64,000 nucleotides of DNA from Linnemannia hyalina. Its lineage: Eukaryota > Mortierellomycota > Mortierellomycetes > Mortierellales > Mortierellaceae. Below the pieces are notes generated by a model. That model was not told where the DNA came from. It ran no database searches and saw nothing but the letters and a program-made list of their open reading frames with translations. The translations under genes and the position numbers were made by a program. Numbering within the stretch: position 1 is the stretch's first letter; the number at the start of each line of letters is the position of its first letter. Where the stretch lies: positions 930,001 through 994,000 of the forward strand of contig JAHRHY010000002.1 in assembly GCA_019671135.1 (NCBI GenBank), written 5' to 3'. This document shows positions 11,748-23,745 of this stretch, in pieces.

Positions 11748-13356
11748 TGGAGGGACAAGCATTGGCTATTTGCAGGAGGGGGTGGCGGGTAGAGAAAAGG
11801 TACAGGAGCAAAAAAGTTTGAGAGAGATGGAGAGAGAGTGAGAGCAAAGACTACTGGCGGCTGTGGGCGTAATGGAGGAAGGGAGGATAGGGCTGAAAAT
11901 AAACAACGTCTGGATGAGGGGGACAGTGCAGCGGCGTATCAAACAAAACAAGAATCCTGTCAAAAAAAAAAGCATCGCTTCCAAGAAGGCAAAGTAACTG
12001 CACCTGAGCCACCATCAAGCAAGACGCACTTGTATCTTTTTCTGGTCCGATTCAAACTTTATTGGACATCGATAACCAAGGAAAAAACCCCCCCCTTTCC
12101 ATACCACTACACTTCGAAAGGATGTCCACTGATCAATACAGGAGACAAGTCGACCACTCGAGTCGTCAATGGAAACCAGGATAAGTAGGATGATCTAACG
12201 GCTAGTCAAGGCTGATCCATATGCGGTCAACCCTGCGGGTGGCCATCTTCTAGAAGCAATCAAAGTGGGAAGGGCCTCAATGAAGTGATGCAGAAGGAAC
12301 GACTCGATGTTAGTTGTGGGTACTGCATATGGCCGAGCGACTTGAATGAGGACCCACAGCGCAGAGGCACTGGTCGTGACTTGGATGGTCGGGAACACAC
12401 AGGGCGGCACTTTGCCCTTCACAAATGCCGCTTTGGCAGACAGTCCTTGTTTTAGCTCCTTTATCTTGACCATGCGAACTGCCACTAAATATTACTTGTC
12501 CCTGTTTTTGGACGTTCATTTAGTGTAGCTCGCGACCAAGGGTTCCAGGACAGCACAGAGCAGGGGGAGCAACAGCTCGCAAACCCCTATGGGACAGTGA
12601 GCTCTGTCTGTTGAAGCAACCACATGATGACGAGAGCGGTGGTTTCCACCTAGCTTCAGGTCAACAGAATTACGTTGCCAGCAGCGCCATTGTCGACAGG
12701 CTACCCAGGCCATATTCTCTCTCGTAACGTGGTATAGGCTAGTTATCACTTTGTTTTAAAGCGGATTGGGATCGCTGTTCATCTGCTACCACGTCTCTGG
12801 ACCGAAACATATCCAACACCGTTCTTATTCGTCATTAACAAAGTGATCAATTTCTGTACCACTTCGCCTATCACACATCCATCACTGCGCCTATTAGTCT
12901 CTGATTCATTGGTCAACGACTTACCCACCTGTACCTGTGCTGCGCCTATACTTATTCATAATAGGCACTGATCAACGTGACAGACACACCCATGTCAGGG
13001 TGGGGGATGAAAGAATATCGTCGTTCGGAGCACATCAGAGCCAATAACACCAGCAAATAAAAAACGGGAGGCGATCTCAGGAACGACACCGTCGAGAGAA
13101 TTGCAGCCTCTATTGCTGCTCTATCCACGACAACGGTTGCGGATGAAAACCTTAAACCCCTTGGTCTTGAATCGATAACATGACAAGTAAGTTGTTACTG
13201 TCACTCACATATCTCACATATAATAATGCCTGAACAGTTAGTGAATTAAAGACGAATATTACATTTTTTTTATTATCCTAAATGGATCTAGCGGTATACT
13301 CAAAATGGTGAAGTCACCATTGCGTGACATGACAGTGAAGAGGTGGATGGAGGGTA
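11748..13356. other. Intergenic; one short minus-strand frame (12195-12485) of unknown status
   Basis: Mostly A/T-rich with no recognisable gene. The minus-strand frame 12195-12485 (96 codons) has fairly good GC third positions and reads TIQVTTSASALWVLIQVA followed by HHFIEALPTLIASRRW. It is preceded by an acceptor-like ATATTTAG, so it might be the last exon of a lost gene. No family was recognised. Confidence 0.3.
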
Positions 13357-15522
13357 TCACAACTTCAGTTGCGACTGAAGGTTCTGGAGCTCAGCATGCA
13401 TGCTCTCAATCTTACGGGCCAGCTCGCGATGGTCGGCAGCAGAAATTGGCTCCGGCACAACAGGAATTCCTGTACCTTGAGGACCTCGCACGGGTGACAT
13501 CGATTGTATCTCGGAGTAACCGGGATTGTATTGTGGGTTGTTACTGCTCTTGTTGTACTGGGTGGTGGCGGCGAGTTGTTTCTCACCCAGTGAAATTTGG
13601 TGCTCCAGCTGTCGGATGTGATCCTGAGCATCTTTTGAGATGGTGTAGGAGGATGTACTAGGAGGTGGTGAGCTCAGGGGAGGCGGTGGTGGATAGTACG
13701 ATGCTGTTTGTGGAACGCTGGGGTAACTCTGCTGTAGAGGGCTCGGGTAACTCTGATGTTCGTTCAAAGGGCTGTACGGTGCGCTGATGTGTGGGTCCTG
13801 GTATTGCTGTATGCTTCGTGGGCCATGGTAGTATTGTGGGCTGCTCTGTGGATCTTGGTACTGAGTGGACTGCATTTGATGATGCTCGTCCTTGTGCCCT
13901 GGCTCATTGTAATTGTTTCCTGTCGAGGGCGAGGCGGGATCGTGTCGTGCCGTCGTTTCAGGATCGTTGGTGTTGATAGGTTGATGGGTCGGGTGTTGCC
14001 GACGTCTCCTGACGACAAAGAATGCAATGATGGCGGCGACTACCACCACGCCTGCCACTGCACCTCCGATCGCAGCTCCGTTACTTCCACCACCTCCGCC
14101 ACCCTTGTTATTCGTGTCGTCATTTCCTGTGGGTGATGGATTGGGCTTCCCTGTGCCAGTTGTTACAGGCGCAGGAGGATTGGATCCACGTGTGTAAGTT
14201 GTTGTCCACTTGCCAAGGTGAATATTGTAAATCAATGGTGTGGCCGAGGCTGGAAGGAATGGGTTTCCTGGGAATCGCTTATATCCTAGTGAATGGGTGG
14301 TAAGAGGAGAGGGCTGTTATTATCGGGCGATATCAAAGTCGAAGAGGGAAAGTGATAGATTTGCCTGCACACAAGAGGGAGGTACTGGAGAAGAAGATTC
14401 GCTTACCACCCCAGACGATAAAGTTGTCTCCAGAAACGGAGCAGGCCATATCGGATCTGGCGTCGAGGGAACTGTCGGCTTGAGTCCAGGTCATGGTTTG
14501 AACATCGAGGATGAAAAGCGAGTCGACGGACTGGGTCGTGTCCGTGTTACCGCCAAAGAGGAGTATCTTGGTTCCGTTGTAAGCTAGTAGGTCAAAAAAA
14601 AAGAGTGTGTGTCAATTAAATGGGAGTCCTCTTTTTCAATGAATCGGGAGCGTGTGCAATAATTGGCAGATATATTACCAGGAACCATGCAACTTCTCAT
14701 CTGGAAAGGAGGAGTAATGGACCCTGTAATAGGCTATTGCAAAAAAACGAAAAAAGGATTAACAACAAAGTGTTCGTACGTGTGAGGCATTTTTTTCAGA
14801 GGTAAGACGGGACTTACCATGGAGGTCCATTTGCCCGCGGAAGGGGAGAACTCGAAGAAGGGGTTCGGCGTAGCAGCGTTGCCTCCGTAGTAGATAAAAC
14901 TCTTGCGGATCTGGCTCCAGACAAAACTGTAGAAAGAGCCGGCGGCGACCAAGGTGGGAGCCATTGGGACCGAAGGAGCCATTCCCGTCGAGGAGCTGTA
15001 CACGGACATGCTGTTGGGTGTGCCAGCCGCTCCTGGTAGGTAGACCAGTCCTGAGGTTGGGTCCGTCGCAGCATGGAGGTTGCTTCCTGTGAACAGGGTC
15101 GCGGGTGGAGTGGGCAGAATTTGTGCCCATGAGTTACTTCCAATGGTGTAAGTGGCGACCAAGCCGGGAGCCATCCACATTGTGAATCCACTGTTGTCCT
15201 GTGCGACCGACATGGAGTGTCCAGAGGTTGAGGTCAGGGTTGTGGGGTATGTTAATGGTTTCCATGGCGGGTTCAAGGTGTTCCAGGTGGGTTGGGTGAG
15301 ATCAAGGGAGTAGAACTGAGAGGTGTTGGATGAAGAGGTGCCGGGTCCTGTGATCAAAAGTCCTCCTTGAATGAAGAAGGTGTTCTCGTTGATGGTAGTG
15401 TATGCCATGCAACAGACGAGTGCTGGCGCTTGTGCTGACGCCAAGTGTGCCAGGAGACTGAGAGTCCCCAAGAGCCAAGCAACGGTCCTCAGCTGCCGAG
15501 GGAGGTGCGAGGGGACACACAT
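13357..15522 (-). CDS. Kelch unit 2: single-pass membrane kelch-repeat protein, 621 aa
   Basis: Exons on the minus strand: 15522-14818, 14733-14679, 14583-14407, 14285-13357; all junctions are GT-AG and in frame. Residues 1-30 are a signal peptide ending LASAQ. The ectodomain (about 31-345) has kelch-like strands: MAYTTINENTFFIQGG, FYSLDLTQPTW, HSMSVAQ, HAATDPTSGLVYLPG, FYSFVWSQIRKSFIYYGG, YNGTKILLFGG, FILDVQTMTW and MACSVSGDNFIVWGG, implying a beta-propeller. A Gly/Ser/Pro linker precedes the membrane helix (about 382-404, AIGGAVAGVVVVAAIIAFF) and a VVRRRRQ stop-transfer. The cytoplasmic tail (about 217 aa) is Pro/Tyr/Gln-rich, with AQDHIRQLEHQ (about 532), NPQYNP and a terminal coiled coil. 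Known kelch propellers mediate binding; galactose oxidase shares the fold, but no copper-site pattern was identified. A receptor or adhesin role is inferred. Confidence 0.85.
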
Positions 15523-16243
15523 AGAGGAGTAAAGGGATTAGGGAGTCAGGGAAAGAGAGAAGAACAAGGATGCAGAAGGAGGAAAGAAGTTTCTTGTGTT
15601 TAAAATTTGGTTGTCTTCTTTGCCCTTTCACTTCTCCACGCAACCCTATGACTACACACCACACCACCATCGGCCATCGGAGAGTCCCACAAGGTTTTGT
15701 TTATCTTCTCCTCTTGGTTCGCTGACAGGTTCCATCTAGATAGCCAGCACAGGAATGGGAGGTAGTCCTGTGGCCCCGGTTTCAAGAAGCGGTGTCCAAC
15801 ATGGAGAAATCGGCATGGTATCACATCCAGGAGGAATCTAGCGTGGGGCACAAGAATGTTAAAAAAAAAGGGTGAAGAATTAACCAGTGGCAAAGGAGAG
15901 AATGGGTAAACTTGTTCTGCTGCTGAGGTCAGGGGCATCTCCTTCAGTCGCATAACCAACAGGGCGAGATGGCGTAAAAAAGGCAAAAGGGACGGGGCTG
16001 AAAATAAATAAATGGAAAAAGGGAGGGTTGAGAGCAGAAAAATAAGCAGTGGTCAGTGGAACAAAAGGCAACGTGCGTGGGCTGTGCATTCAATGTTCCA
16101 GGCACAGAAAATGGAAGTCGGCGTTTTTTTTTATTTCTTCCGTGGTGAAGGCTAATCCCTCAGAGATCAACGCATGTTGCATCCCTGTTGCTTTGCCATA
16201 TCACATTTGTTTGTTATTAATACCGAACATCGGTCAAACAAAA
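15523..16243. other. Upstream region of kelch unit 2
   Basis: G/A-rich on the plus strand (C/T-rich on the coding strand) immediately upstream of the unit 2 start, as before the other kelch units; probably promoter and 5' leader. No gene seen. Confidence 0.45.
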
Positions 16244-16690
16244 CTACGGCGACTCCTTCGGTTGCCTTCGAATCCACTCTGCTTGTAACGAGTTGATTTG
16301 CTCCAACAGCTCCTGGTCGCTTGCTCCAGTCTCTGAATCTGCAGTGCTCTAAGGGCCACACACAACAGGGTCATACTGTGGATTGCTATTGTGGAGAGCG
16401 ACTTGTTCTTGGCTGAGATAAGGCCGCTGGTGGACCGGCTGGATGGAGCCTTGAGAAGATACTTGGTAGATGGTGTGATGAGGTGGGGTGCGATGAGCGG
16501 TGAGATGTATGTGGGAGCGGTGACCAAGCTGGCACAATACATTGGAAGGATGTGTGTCCTGGAAAAGTGGTGCTGGATATGCGCCCTGGTGTGTGGGAGG
16601 ATTTGACGATAATATACTGTTGTTCGATTGGTGGCGGCTGCAAAATTTCGCTCAGTGCTTCTGCTCCGCTTTGTGGGTCTTCCATTGAGG
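16244..16690 (-). pseudogene. Kelch unit 3: relic of the cytoplasmic-tail exon only
   Basis: The minus strand begins MEDPQSGAEALSEILQPPP and continues as a Pro/Ser/His-rich tail to NPQYDPVVCGP, then a stop. After a frameshift the terminal coiled coil is readable as ETGASDQELLEQINSLQAEW to a TAG at 16244-16246. This matches the end of unit 10 (EELLEQIKLLQAEWNRRQ). The propeller, microexon and membrane helix are gone, so this is a tail fragment of a deleted unit. Confidence 0.75.
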
Positions 16691-17765
16691 TAGGCCATAT
16701 CGTAGTACCGACATACTAGAGCCGACGTCCTCAACGCCTTCAATTTTTTTTTTTATTTGTAAGAAATTTATTGCGTCGTGGAAGTGCGAGCAGTAACTAA
16801 TTCTCCTCACCTACAGGTATGAGTCACCTCACCATACCTTCGAAAAAACTACAAAGGTTTCATCTAACCTAGGAAAAGCAGTTACAGAGAAATACAATAA
16901 GAATCTGTCAAAATAAATACAGAAAGGCAAGGAAATAAAAACACAGGTTAGGTGGGGAAGTTGTTTACGACAGGGGGAAACTCGATTGAAGGTGAGGACT
17001 CACGCTCCTCGCTCTGACGCTTCTTCTCAGCCAACTGAGCGCGAACTTGAGTGACGGAGGCAAGGATGGTACCGATCAAGATGAAAATAGGATGTCATGA
17101 AGGGGCTCGCACCTCTTGTTCTCAACCAAACAAAGAAAAAAAATGGGGTAACAAACATCCAAACATTATGGCTGTGTTTATTCACCCCTGCAAGGTATGT
17201 TCTGGTAGTATCAAAGAGGAAGTAACTGAGTGGCAGAGGTGAGGATGCATCGAGGGAACAGTAAAAGCATGGTTCGTGCTGGCGACAGGCGAGGAAGTTG
17301 TTGCGTAAAAGGGGTACTGTGTGTGATGAAAGAAAAAAAGTCGCGGCTACTGTCCCTAGTAGTAAAGCCTGGATCGGACGTAGATGGTGCAAGGGTGTTG
17401 TAGAGAAATCATTTTTCTGTAAGCACGCACTGCGAGTGAGATGTGTTATCAACAGCATGTTACGAGTTAAGATCATTTTCCGATACGTTTTTCGCGTCGA
17501 GAAATGAAACCGTATCTCCCTGATCAAGCAGATAAAAAATATGGCGCGCACGTCTTTTCTACATTTTTTTCCCTACTTCTCATTTGTCTTGTCTCCCATT
17601 TCTGCAACAATAACCAATGGACCGTTTAAAAAGTCTGCCTGTTGCGATCATTAGCAAAGGAAAAAAAGAAACAAGAGGAATGTTGCTTTTGAACATAATA
17701 TTTATTAGAAAAAAAATAGAACTTCAGCCACTGTGTTGGCTGATGGTACCTGGTTCAAGGGCACT
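16691..17765. other. Intergenic; short coding-like segment 16951-17087 (minus)
   Basis: Mostly AT-rich. On the minus strand, directly after a TGA, there is a hydrophobic then charged segment, PIFILIGTILASVTQVRAQL followed by AEKKRQSEERESS, ending at a TAA near 16951. It reads like the end of a small membrane protein, but no acceptor or start codon is in frame before it. It may be a gene fragment. Confidence 0.3.
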
Positions 17766-19073
17766 TTAATATGTGGTTGTCCACGTCAGATTGGCAAGGT
17801 TGTAGACAAGTGGCACCGCGGACACTCCAATGCGTGTTATCGAGTTCAGGGCCTTGAAGCCTAGAAAAATAAAATTATAGAGTAGTACTCTCAGTAAGGC
17901 CACCTTGGATAGACATTGAGAGAGATACCTTTTGCGCTGTCAGAATTGAGAGATGCCTACCTCCCCATACAACGAATCTGTCCCCAGAGACCGAACAAGC
18001 CATTCCAGATCTTTCTTCACTAGCATTTGTGGCCATACTCCAGGTCATTGTCGGCACATCGAGGATGTGTAGGCTTGAAGTGGACCAGGAGCCATTATCT
18101 CCACCGAAAAGAATCATTTTGGTCCCATTTTTTGCTATACGTTGAAGAAAAAGAGAAAAGGAATAAACCTTAGCCAGGGTAGAGTATACTCATGTTGATT
18201 TCTGCTTGTCGCAACATTATTACCTGATACTAGGCAGCTTCTGTACTGAGGTAGCGGGGTAGTACCGTTGGTGACCTAACGAACAAATATATTAGCCAAT
18301 GTTAAGAGCAACGACAATGAACATTGCTTTTAATGATGCCATGCAATCCGATGAACAAGTACCATTTGGCTCCATTGGCCCGTCGATGGAGTAAATTCGT
18401 AAAAGGGGTTGATTGCGTCCGCTCTGCCTGTGAAATAGATGAACCTGTTTCGTTGACTGTTCCAGGTGAAGGAATAGTATAAACTACCATTGACTATGGG
18501 ATAACTCGAAGGAGCGTCGGTGATCATTCCCGTCGTCGGGTTATACACCATCATTGCGCTATAATTAGCAGGGCCTCCTCCGGGAAAGTAGACGAGCCCT
18601 GTGGTCGGATCAGTCACAGCTTGCACGCCATCGCCAGACAGTGTGTCTGTAATATTCACCGATGTCCATGATGCGTTGCCAACTGAGTATTCGACGAGTC
18701 TGTCAGCATCAGTGACATCCCAAACACCGAGTGTGCTATTATCGGGAGAGAGAGCCATCGAGTATTGAAAGCGTGACATCGCTCTTGGTAGAAGCGATGT
18801 GGGATACGACATCATCGTCCAGGGTGGGTTTGATGTATTCCAACCGGTTTGCGTGAGGTTGAGTGCGTAGAACTGAGCTGGAAAGGCGACCTCGCTGATT
18901 CCCGTATAATGTGCTCCTCCAACGACGTATAAGGTGTTCTCGTTGGTGGTGCCGTAGGCCATGCAGCAAGTCGAGATCGGTTGGGCCGATGCTGTGATAA
19001 CCAAGAGGCAAAGCAGGCCCCAGAACCAAGCGATGGGTTTCAGCCAGCGAGGGATGTGCGAGGAAGAGATCAT
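17766..19073 (-). CDS. Kelch unit 4: secreted kelch protein without membrane helix, 343 aa
   Basis: Exons on the minus strand: 19073-18363, 18275-18224, 18134-17961, 17860-17766, all GT-AG and in frame. The ATG at 19073 is preferred to an upstream ATG at 19274 because it gives a 31-residue signal peptide (WFWGLLCLLVITASAQ) matching the paralogues. Kelch strands include CCMAYGTTNENTLYVVGG, FYALNLTQTGW, VTDPTTGLVYFPGGG, FIYFTGRAD, MILFGGDNGSW, LHILDVPTMTW and MACSVSGDRFVVWGG. The last exon contains only the final strand (VPLVYNLANLTWTTTY) and stops with TAA at 17766-17768, so the linker, helix and tail of the other units are absent. AATAAA-like sequence on the coding strand follows near 17700. 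The product is predicted to be secreted, either as a soluble decoy or ligand or as a recently truncated gene. Confidence 0.8.
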
Positions 19074-20849
19074 CGTCACTTGGATGGATAAGATGTGCGA
19101 GAAGGGAGAACCGTGGTAGAGAGACAACAAAAAAGTCAGGATAGTCTTCGAACTGGGTATGAAATAATGAGGGTGGCTGTGAAGAGTGACTTGAGTACAA
19201 GTTGCTGTGAAGATGAGTGAACTAGTGAAACACAAGAAAAAAAAGAGCAACAAAAACTGGATGCCCAGCACCACTTTATACCCATTGCTGGCGACAAAGA
19301 GAGTTCTCGGTGTAATAGTGTATGGTAAGTTCTAATGCATGTCTTGGCTCTACCTCCATCATAGCCAATAGCATGTTTTGTATGTGTTTAAAAATAAGCT
19401 ATCGAATGGCGAGATGAGCCTGAGAGAGACAAGCAAGTCGATTGGATCCAATAGGAACGCGTTCAAATATAAGGATGTGAGAAAGAAAAGGCGCCTGGAA
19501 CGGTCGACTTGGGCTGGCCCCTTTTTCCCCCCAAAAAAAATTAATCAGTAATAGGTTTCCCTGGTTTCCCGAGGATTACCACCCATTCAACAAGGTAGGG
19601 TAGGCGATGCACCAAGGCCGAAAGAGTTACTAGACTGAGCGATGAGCTTTGGAAAGCATACTTGGATGCATGACAAGCTGAAGAATGAAACAAAGACAGC
19701 AATGGTTGTTAGCATAATTTCATGCAAGGAAGTGCCGGTAGATAAGCATCCATAAAGTGATAGCTTTGGGGGTCTCGTGCAGTAACAAAAAAAGAGGGAA
19801 GTGTCCGTTCATCCGAAAAAGAGAAGCAGTTGACGATCCATTCACTACGTGTAACGTACGCATGATTGAACAATGGATGAACAAAAAAACTGCAGCGCTG
19901 ACCCATGCCCTTTGGTTTCTGGTCACTTTCCTAGATATCTAGTGAGTCATACGATCTGTTCTCACGGCTGGCTTTGGCGATGCACAATGGTCGAAAGAGA
20001 ATCTAGAGCTGGCGATGAGAGGTAGAAAGCATGCTGAGATGTATGAGCAGGTGAAGGATGTATCAAAAACAACCTTGGCTTCTGGTATGATTTCATGCAG
20101 GGTGAGATCTGGACAGTGATGTAAGGGTTCACGAATCAGGGATGTGAAAGTCGACTTGTCCACTAAAATAAGAGTAGAGTCACAGCTTCCAGTCACCATC
20201 GAAGCCAGTTCGTCTTCTTTTCTCTTGTTGTGCTCCAATACGAGTCAGAGAGAGAAAGAAGAATAATTTTCAACCAGGTGAAAGATATCAGAAGGCGCGA
20301 TGTAGTGCGAAAAAAAAGGAAATGGGCATGTTATATCAACCCATGGCACATTTCTCGTTCAAAGAAAAAAATGATAATGCCATTCCAAACTGTTGTACAC
20401 CTTTCTCCACAGGCTTTGTGTTGATATCTCGCCCAGCATCGCGTCCGTACCCCTAACTTCTTTTGTGCCCAAAAAAAAGACGATAGCAGCAAAGAGGAAA
20501 GATGATCACATGGAGAAAAACGTAGACAGCTCTCATGGAATTCTTGAAATAAGTCGCTGCGGCACCTGAAGAATAAGAATAGGGATTAAAACTGAACACG
20601 GCCAAGTTTACCGCCTTGGGGAACCAAATGGAGTAGACAAGAAAAATAGAAAACGAGGCAGGGATGATGAACGATACTGGAACAAATGTGCCCGTGAACT
20701 TCTATTAGCCGAATACGAGCTCTTATTTCCAATACCAACACATGCATGACGTGCACCACATTTGCCATAGTTTTATTTGTCTTCATTGCCGCCTTTGATA
20801 GGTACGGAGAGGCCTATTAGTAACATGAACATGTCTATGTACTATAGGA
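19074..20849. other. Intergenic between kelch units 4 and 5
   Basis: AT-rich with poly-A/T runs and no supportable gene. Two segments (about 19600-19690 and 19970-20050) look like loosely related copies: both contain GGCGATGCACMA, CGAAAGAG, GAGCGATGAG/GGCGATGAG, GAAAGCAT and GATGYATGA. This suggests a local duplication. Confidence 0.4.
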
Positions 20850-22907
20850 CTACGGCTGATTCTTTGCATGTTGTCTTATGAAATCTTTCTGAAGCGAGTT
20901 GATTTGCTCAAGCAGCTCTGGTCACTGGCTCTTGTCTCTGATTCTGCCGCGTCTTGAGGACCACGAACAGTTAATAACGATGGGGTCTGAGTAATGTCAG
21001 CAATAGCGGGGTGATATTGCGTGTTGTAGTTGGTTACGAGGGCGATCTACTCCTGTTTGATAATGAGTTGATGTGGCGATTGCAGCTGTATGGAGTCCTG
21101 AGAATATGCCGAGCTGAAAGCGGGTGGTGGGCGTGGCGGAATCGCTGGAGATAGAGGAGATGTTGAGATAGGGGACCAAGTGTGAGTAATTCCTTGAAAC
21201 GATGCGGATTCTGTATGAAGAGAACCAGGTGTACCCCGCAGACTATTCAAGGGCGCATTTTTAGGGTTGACGACAAAGTGCTCTCCAGTCGGTTTCGCCT
21301 GTGAAGTGCCACTCGATGGTCCTGCCCCGATATAGGCGTTCTCCATGGAAGGTAGAATAGGATAATGAGACCATGTCGGTGTTGTGAGGTTGAATCCAAG
21401 CTCTTGGTTCCATTGTGCTGAGAATGATGTTGCCGGCAGCTCTGAACGACAAAAATCACGATGGCAGCGATAACAATAGCTCCTCCAGCAACTCCCCCTC
21501 CAATCACGGCGTCATTCGACCCGCCTTCTTCTTCCTGTTTTGACGGTTCTGGGATTGCTGTTAGTCCTGAACCGCCTGTATCAAAAACCTTGTCAAGATC
21601 GCTGACGCATCGAGTCGTACACTGTCCCGAGCGCATGTTGTATACAAGTAAGGTTGAATGCACTCCTTGGCTCATGGTTAGGAGAGACTTGTAGCCTAAG
21701 CGTTTGGAGACGTGAATGAAAAATTGAACGCGTGGTTAGTCGTAGTCTGCATAAGACGACAGTAAGAGGACTAGTTTTAACATCAGTTAGAGTGAGAACA
21801 CTACCTTTTCTGACAGTAAAATAGTCCCCGGAGACCGAGCAGGCCATCTCAGGTCTCGTATCGGAGGCATTTGGGGCGTTGCTCCAGTCATGGTTTGGAA
21901 GTCGAGGATGTTCAGGATGTGGACGGACGGTTCAGATACATATACACTATCGCCACTAAAAAGAAGTATCATGCTATCGGTGTACGCTACGCGATGGAAA
22001 TAAAAATAGGGGTCAATTGGATGGCTGGAACTCTCCCTCCTTTTTGGCGTATCTGTTGATCGTATGAGAGGTGTGATACAAGTTGTAGTTGTGTTTTAAT
22101 TATCAGGTACTATGCAACTTCCAAGACAAAAGAGCCGGAGTGAGACAAGAGGTGACCTGTTGGGAACAAAAATGTTGTGGTTAAGGACAAAAATTATCAA
22201 AACCATTCGTGCAATGGCATAACTTGAACGAGTGGAACTACTAATGGATTCCATTGACTGGTGGAAGGCGTGTATTAAAAAAAATGGTTTGCAGCACTTG
22301 AGTTTACTTGAATTGCTCGCAAACAAAATGAATGACTTTCGTAGTGGACTCCAGGCGAAGGAAACATGGGCGGTGGGTATATCAACCAGAGCCGACTTTT
22401 CTGCCATGAAACTGTATCTGAACAAGCTGTTGTAGCCTGTGCCACTTGCTATAGGTACGTGTACTTCTCCTATTATCTGGTTCGTCGCTGCATGTAAGCC
22501 TGCGCCGCTGAATGATTCATTTACAACGACTGCCAGTTGGGTCCAGGAGCTCTCGTCGATGCTGTAGTTAGCGGCACTGGTTGGGTTGTAGCTCCAAACC
22601 GTAAAGGTCCGATGGTCCGGGGAGGCTGACATGGAGCGGTGATGAGATGTTGATATTGGGAAACTGTTGGGATATATCAAAGTCTTCCATCGTGGGTTCG
22701 ATGTGTCTCGGCTCTGGGTTAGACCGAGGGAGTAGAACTGTGATACGGTATTGAAGGACCATCGGTTTGAGCATAGGTTACACCTCTTTGGATATAGAGC
22801 ATGTCTTTGTCGGTGGTGGAGTACGCAATACAGCACTTTGAGGATGTGGTTGCGCCGAGTCCATAGTTGCCAGGAGACAGTGCCCACAATATCCAATTGA
22901 AGTGCAT
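20850..22907 (-). pseudogene. Kelch unit 5: full-length but frameshifted kelch membrane-protein pseudogene
   Basis: All four exons of the family can be traced from 22907 down to a TAG at 20850-20852. Exon 1: CCIAYSTTDKDMLYIQ, then a frameshift near 22755 into VSQFYSLGLTQ, HHRSMSASPDHRTFTVW and SFAWSPLRKSFILFASN. Exon 3: MILLFSGDSVYVSEPS, with one base lost in the MTW codons (ATGACTGGAGC for the family ATGACCTGGAGC), then MACSVSGDYFTV. Exon 4: VYNMRSGQCTTRCV, an intact membrane helix (VIGGGVAGGAIVIAAIVIF) and a tail broken by two or more frameshifts, ending in a readable LLEQINSLQKDFIRQ. Retention of the whole layout with a few single-base indels indicates a fairly recent death. Confidence 0.8.
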
Positions 22908-23154
22908 CGGCTGATTGACAGGATGTGAGTGAAGACAGCATAGATGTGAATGAGTGGAAGAAGGCGGGTCCAGGGGAGGGGAAAAGACTGGAGTCGAGTA
23001 CAGGTGAGAAGGAAGAAAAAGCGAAAGAGCGTGGTGCGCAAGATACAAAACTGAACAACGGCAGCTTACACTTTTTGGTGTTTATCCAGCCATGTCCATG
23101 CTTGTCCATGATTACCCTGTGAAGTGAACTTTTTTTGTTTTGCTCGTCTTCTTT

Positions 23155-23745
23155 TTATCGTCGATTTAGTTCTGCCTGTAGCCATCTGATTTGTTCCTGT
23201 AGATTCTGATTACTTGATTGCGGCAATGCTCAATTGACGCCAGGTGGGGGCTTAGCATAGACGAAAATGAGTGGCTATCGTTGCTGTGATGAGGAGCAAG
23301 AGGCCGATCCTGATTGACGATATGTTGCCGGCGGTGCTCTTGAGGCTGTGGTGAGTTGTTAGCAGAGCTTGGGCCAAGCCGGCTCACAGATGTTGCAAGG
23401 ACTGTAGGTGAGGGCAACCAAGGTAGAACAATTCCTTTGCGGAGATGTAGATACAAACTGACCGAGGATGGGAAGATATTTAGAGTTATGAAAACTTGCT
23501 CAGTTCTACCACTTTGCATTTTCCGAGGTCTCCCTAGAGTTTTCTGTTGACTAGTTCCAAAGTCGAACGTTATCTCCAAAGAACAAAGAAAACAATGCAT
23601 TGTAGAAGGATCACCATTTTTCTCCTTGGGTTCATGCCAAAGTTGTTGATTTAGAATGTAGTTTGTCTCGACTGATGTGGTGGATGTTGTGTTCCCGCCA
23701 GGTTGAATGATCTCAATGATCCATGTCGCATTGTACGCTATGGAG
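23155..23745 (-). pseudogene. Kelch unit 6: 3' relic of a kelch unit
   Basis: On the minus strand, exon-3-like sequence begins after an AG at about 23740: AYNATWIIEI then GGNTTSTTSVETNYIL and CSLEITF, matching the AYNGTK.ILFGG / ILD / CSVSGDNF pattern of the intact units but with substitutions and indels. Further along come NNSPQPQEHRRQ, resembling the PQDH tail segment, and a readable end, SSNQNLQEQIRWLQAELNRR, closed by a TAA at 23155-23157. No signal peptide or exon 1 is recognisable, and the membrane helix is lost. Confidence 0.65.

Noticed and set aside
15600..16089. Minus-strand frames upstream of unit 2
   Set aside because: C/T-rich leader sequence without codon bias or paralogue support.
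22096..23109. A single 337-codon minus-strand protein as an intact gene
   Set aside because: It begins upstream of the family start, reads through a frameshift and runs through the introns. Comparison with intact units shows it is the broken exon 1 of kelch unit 5.
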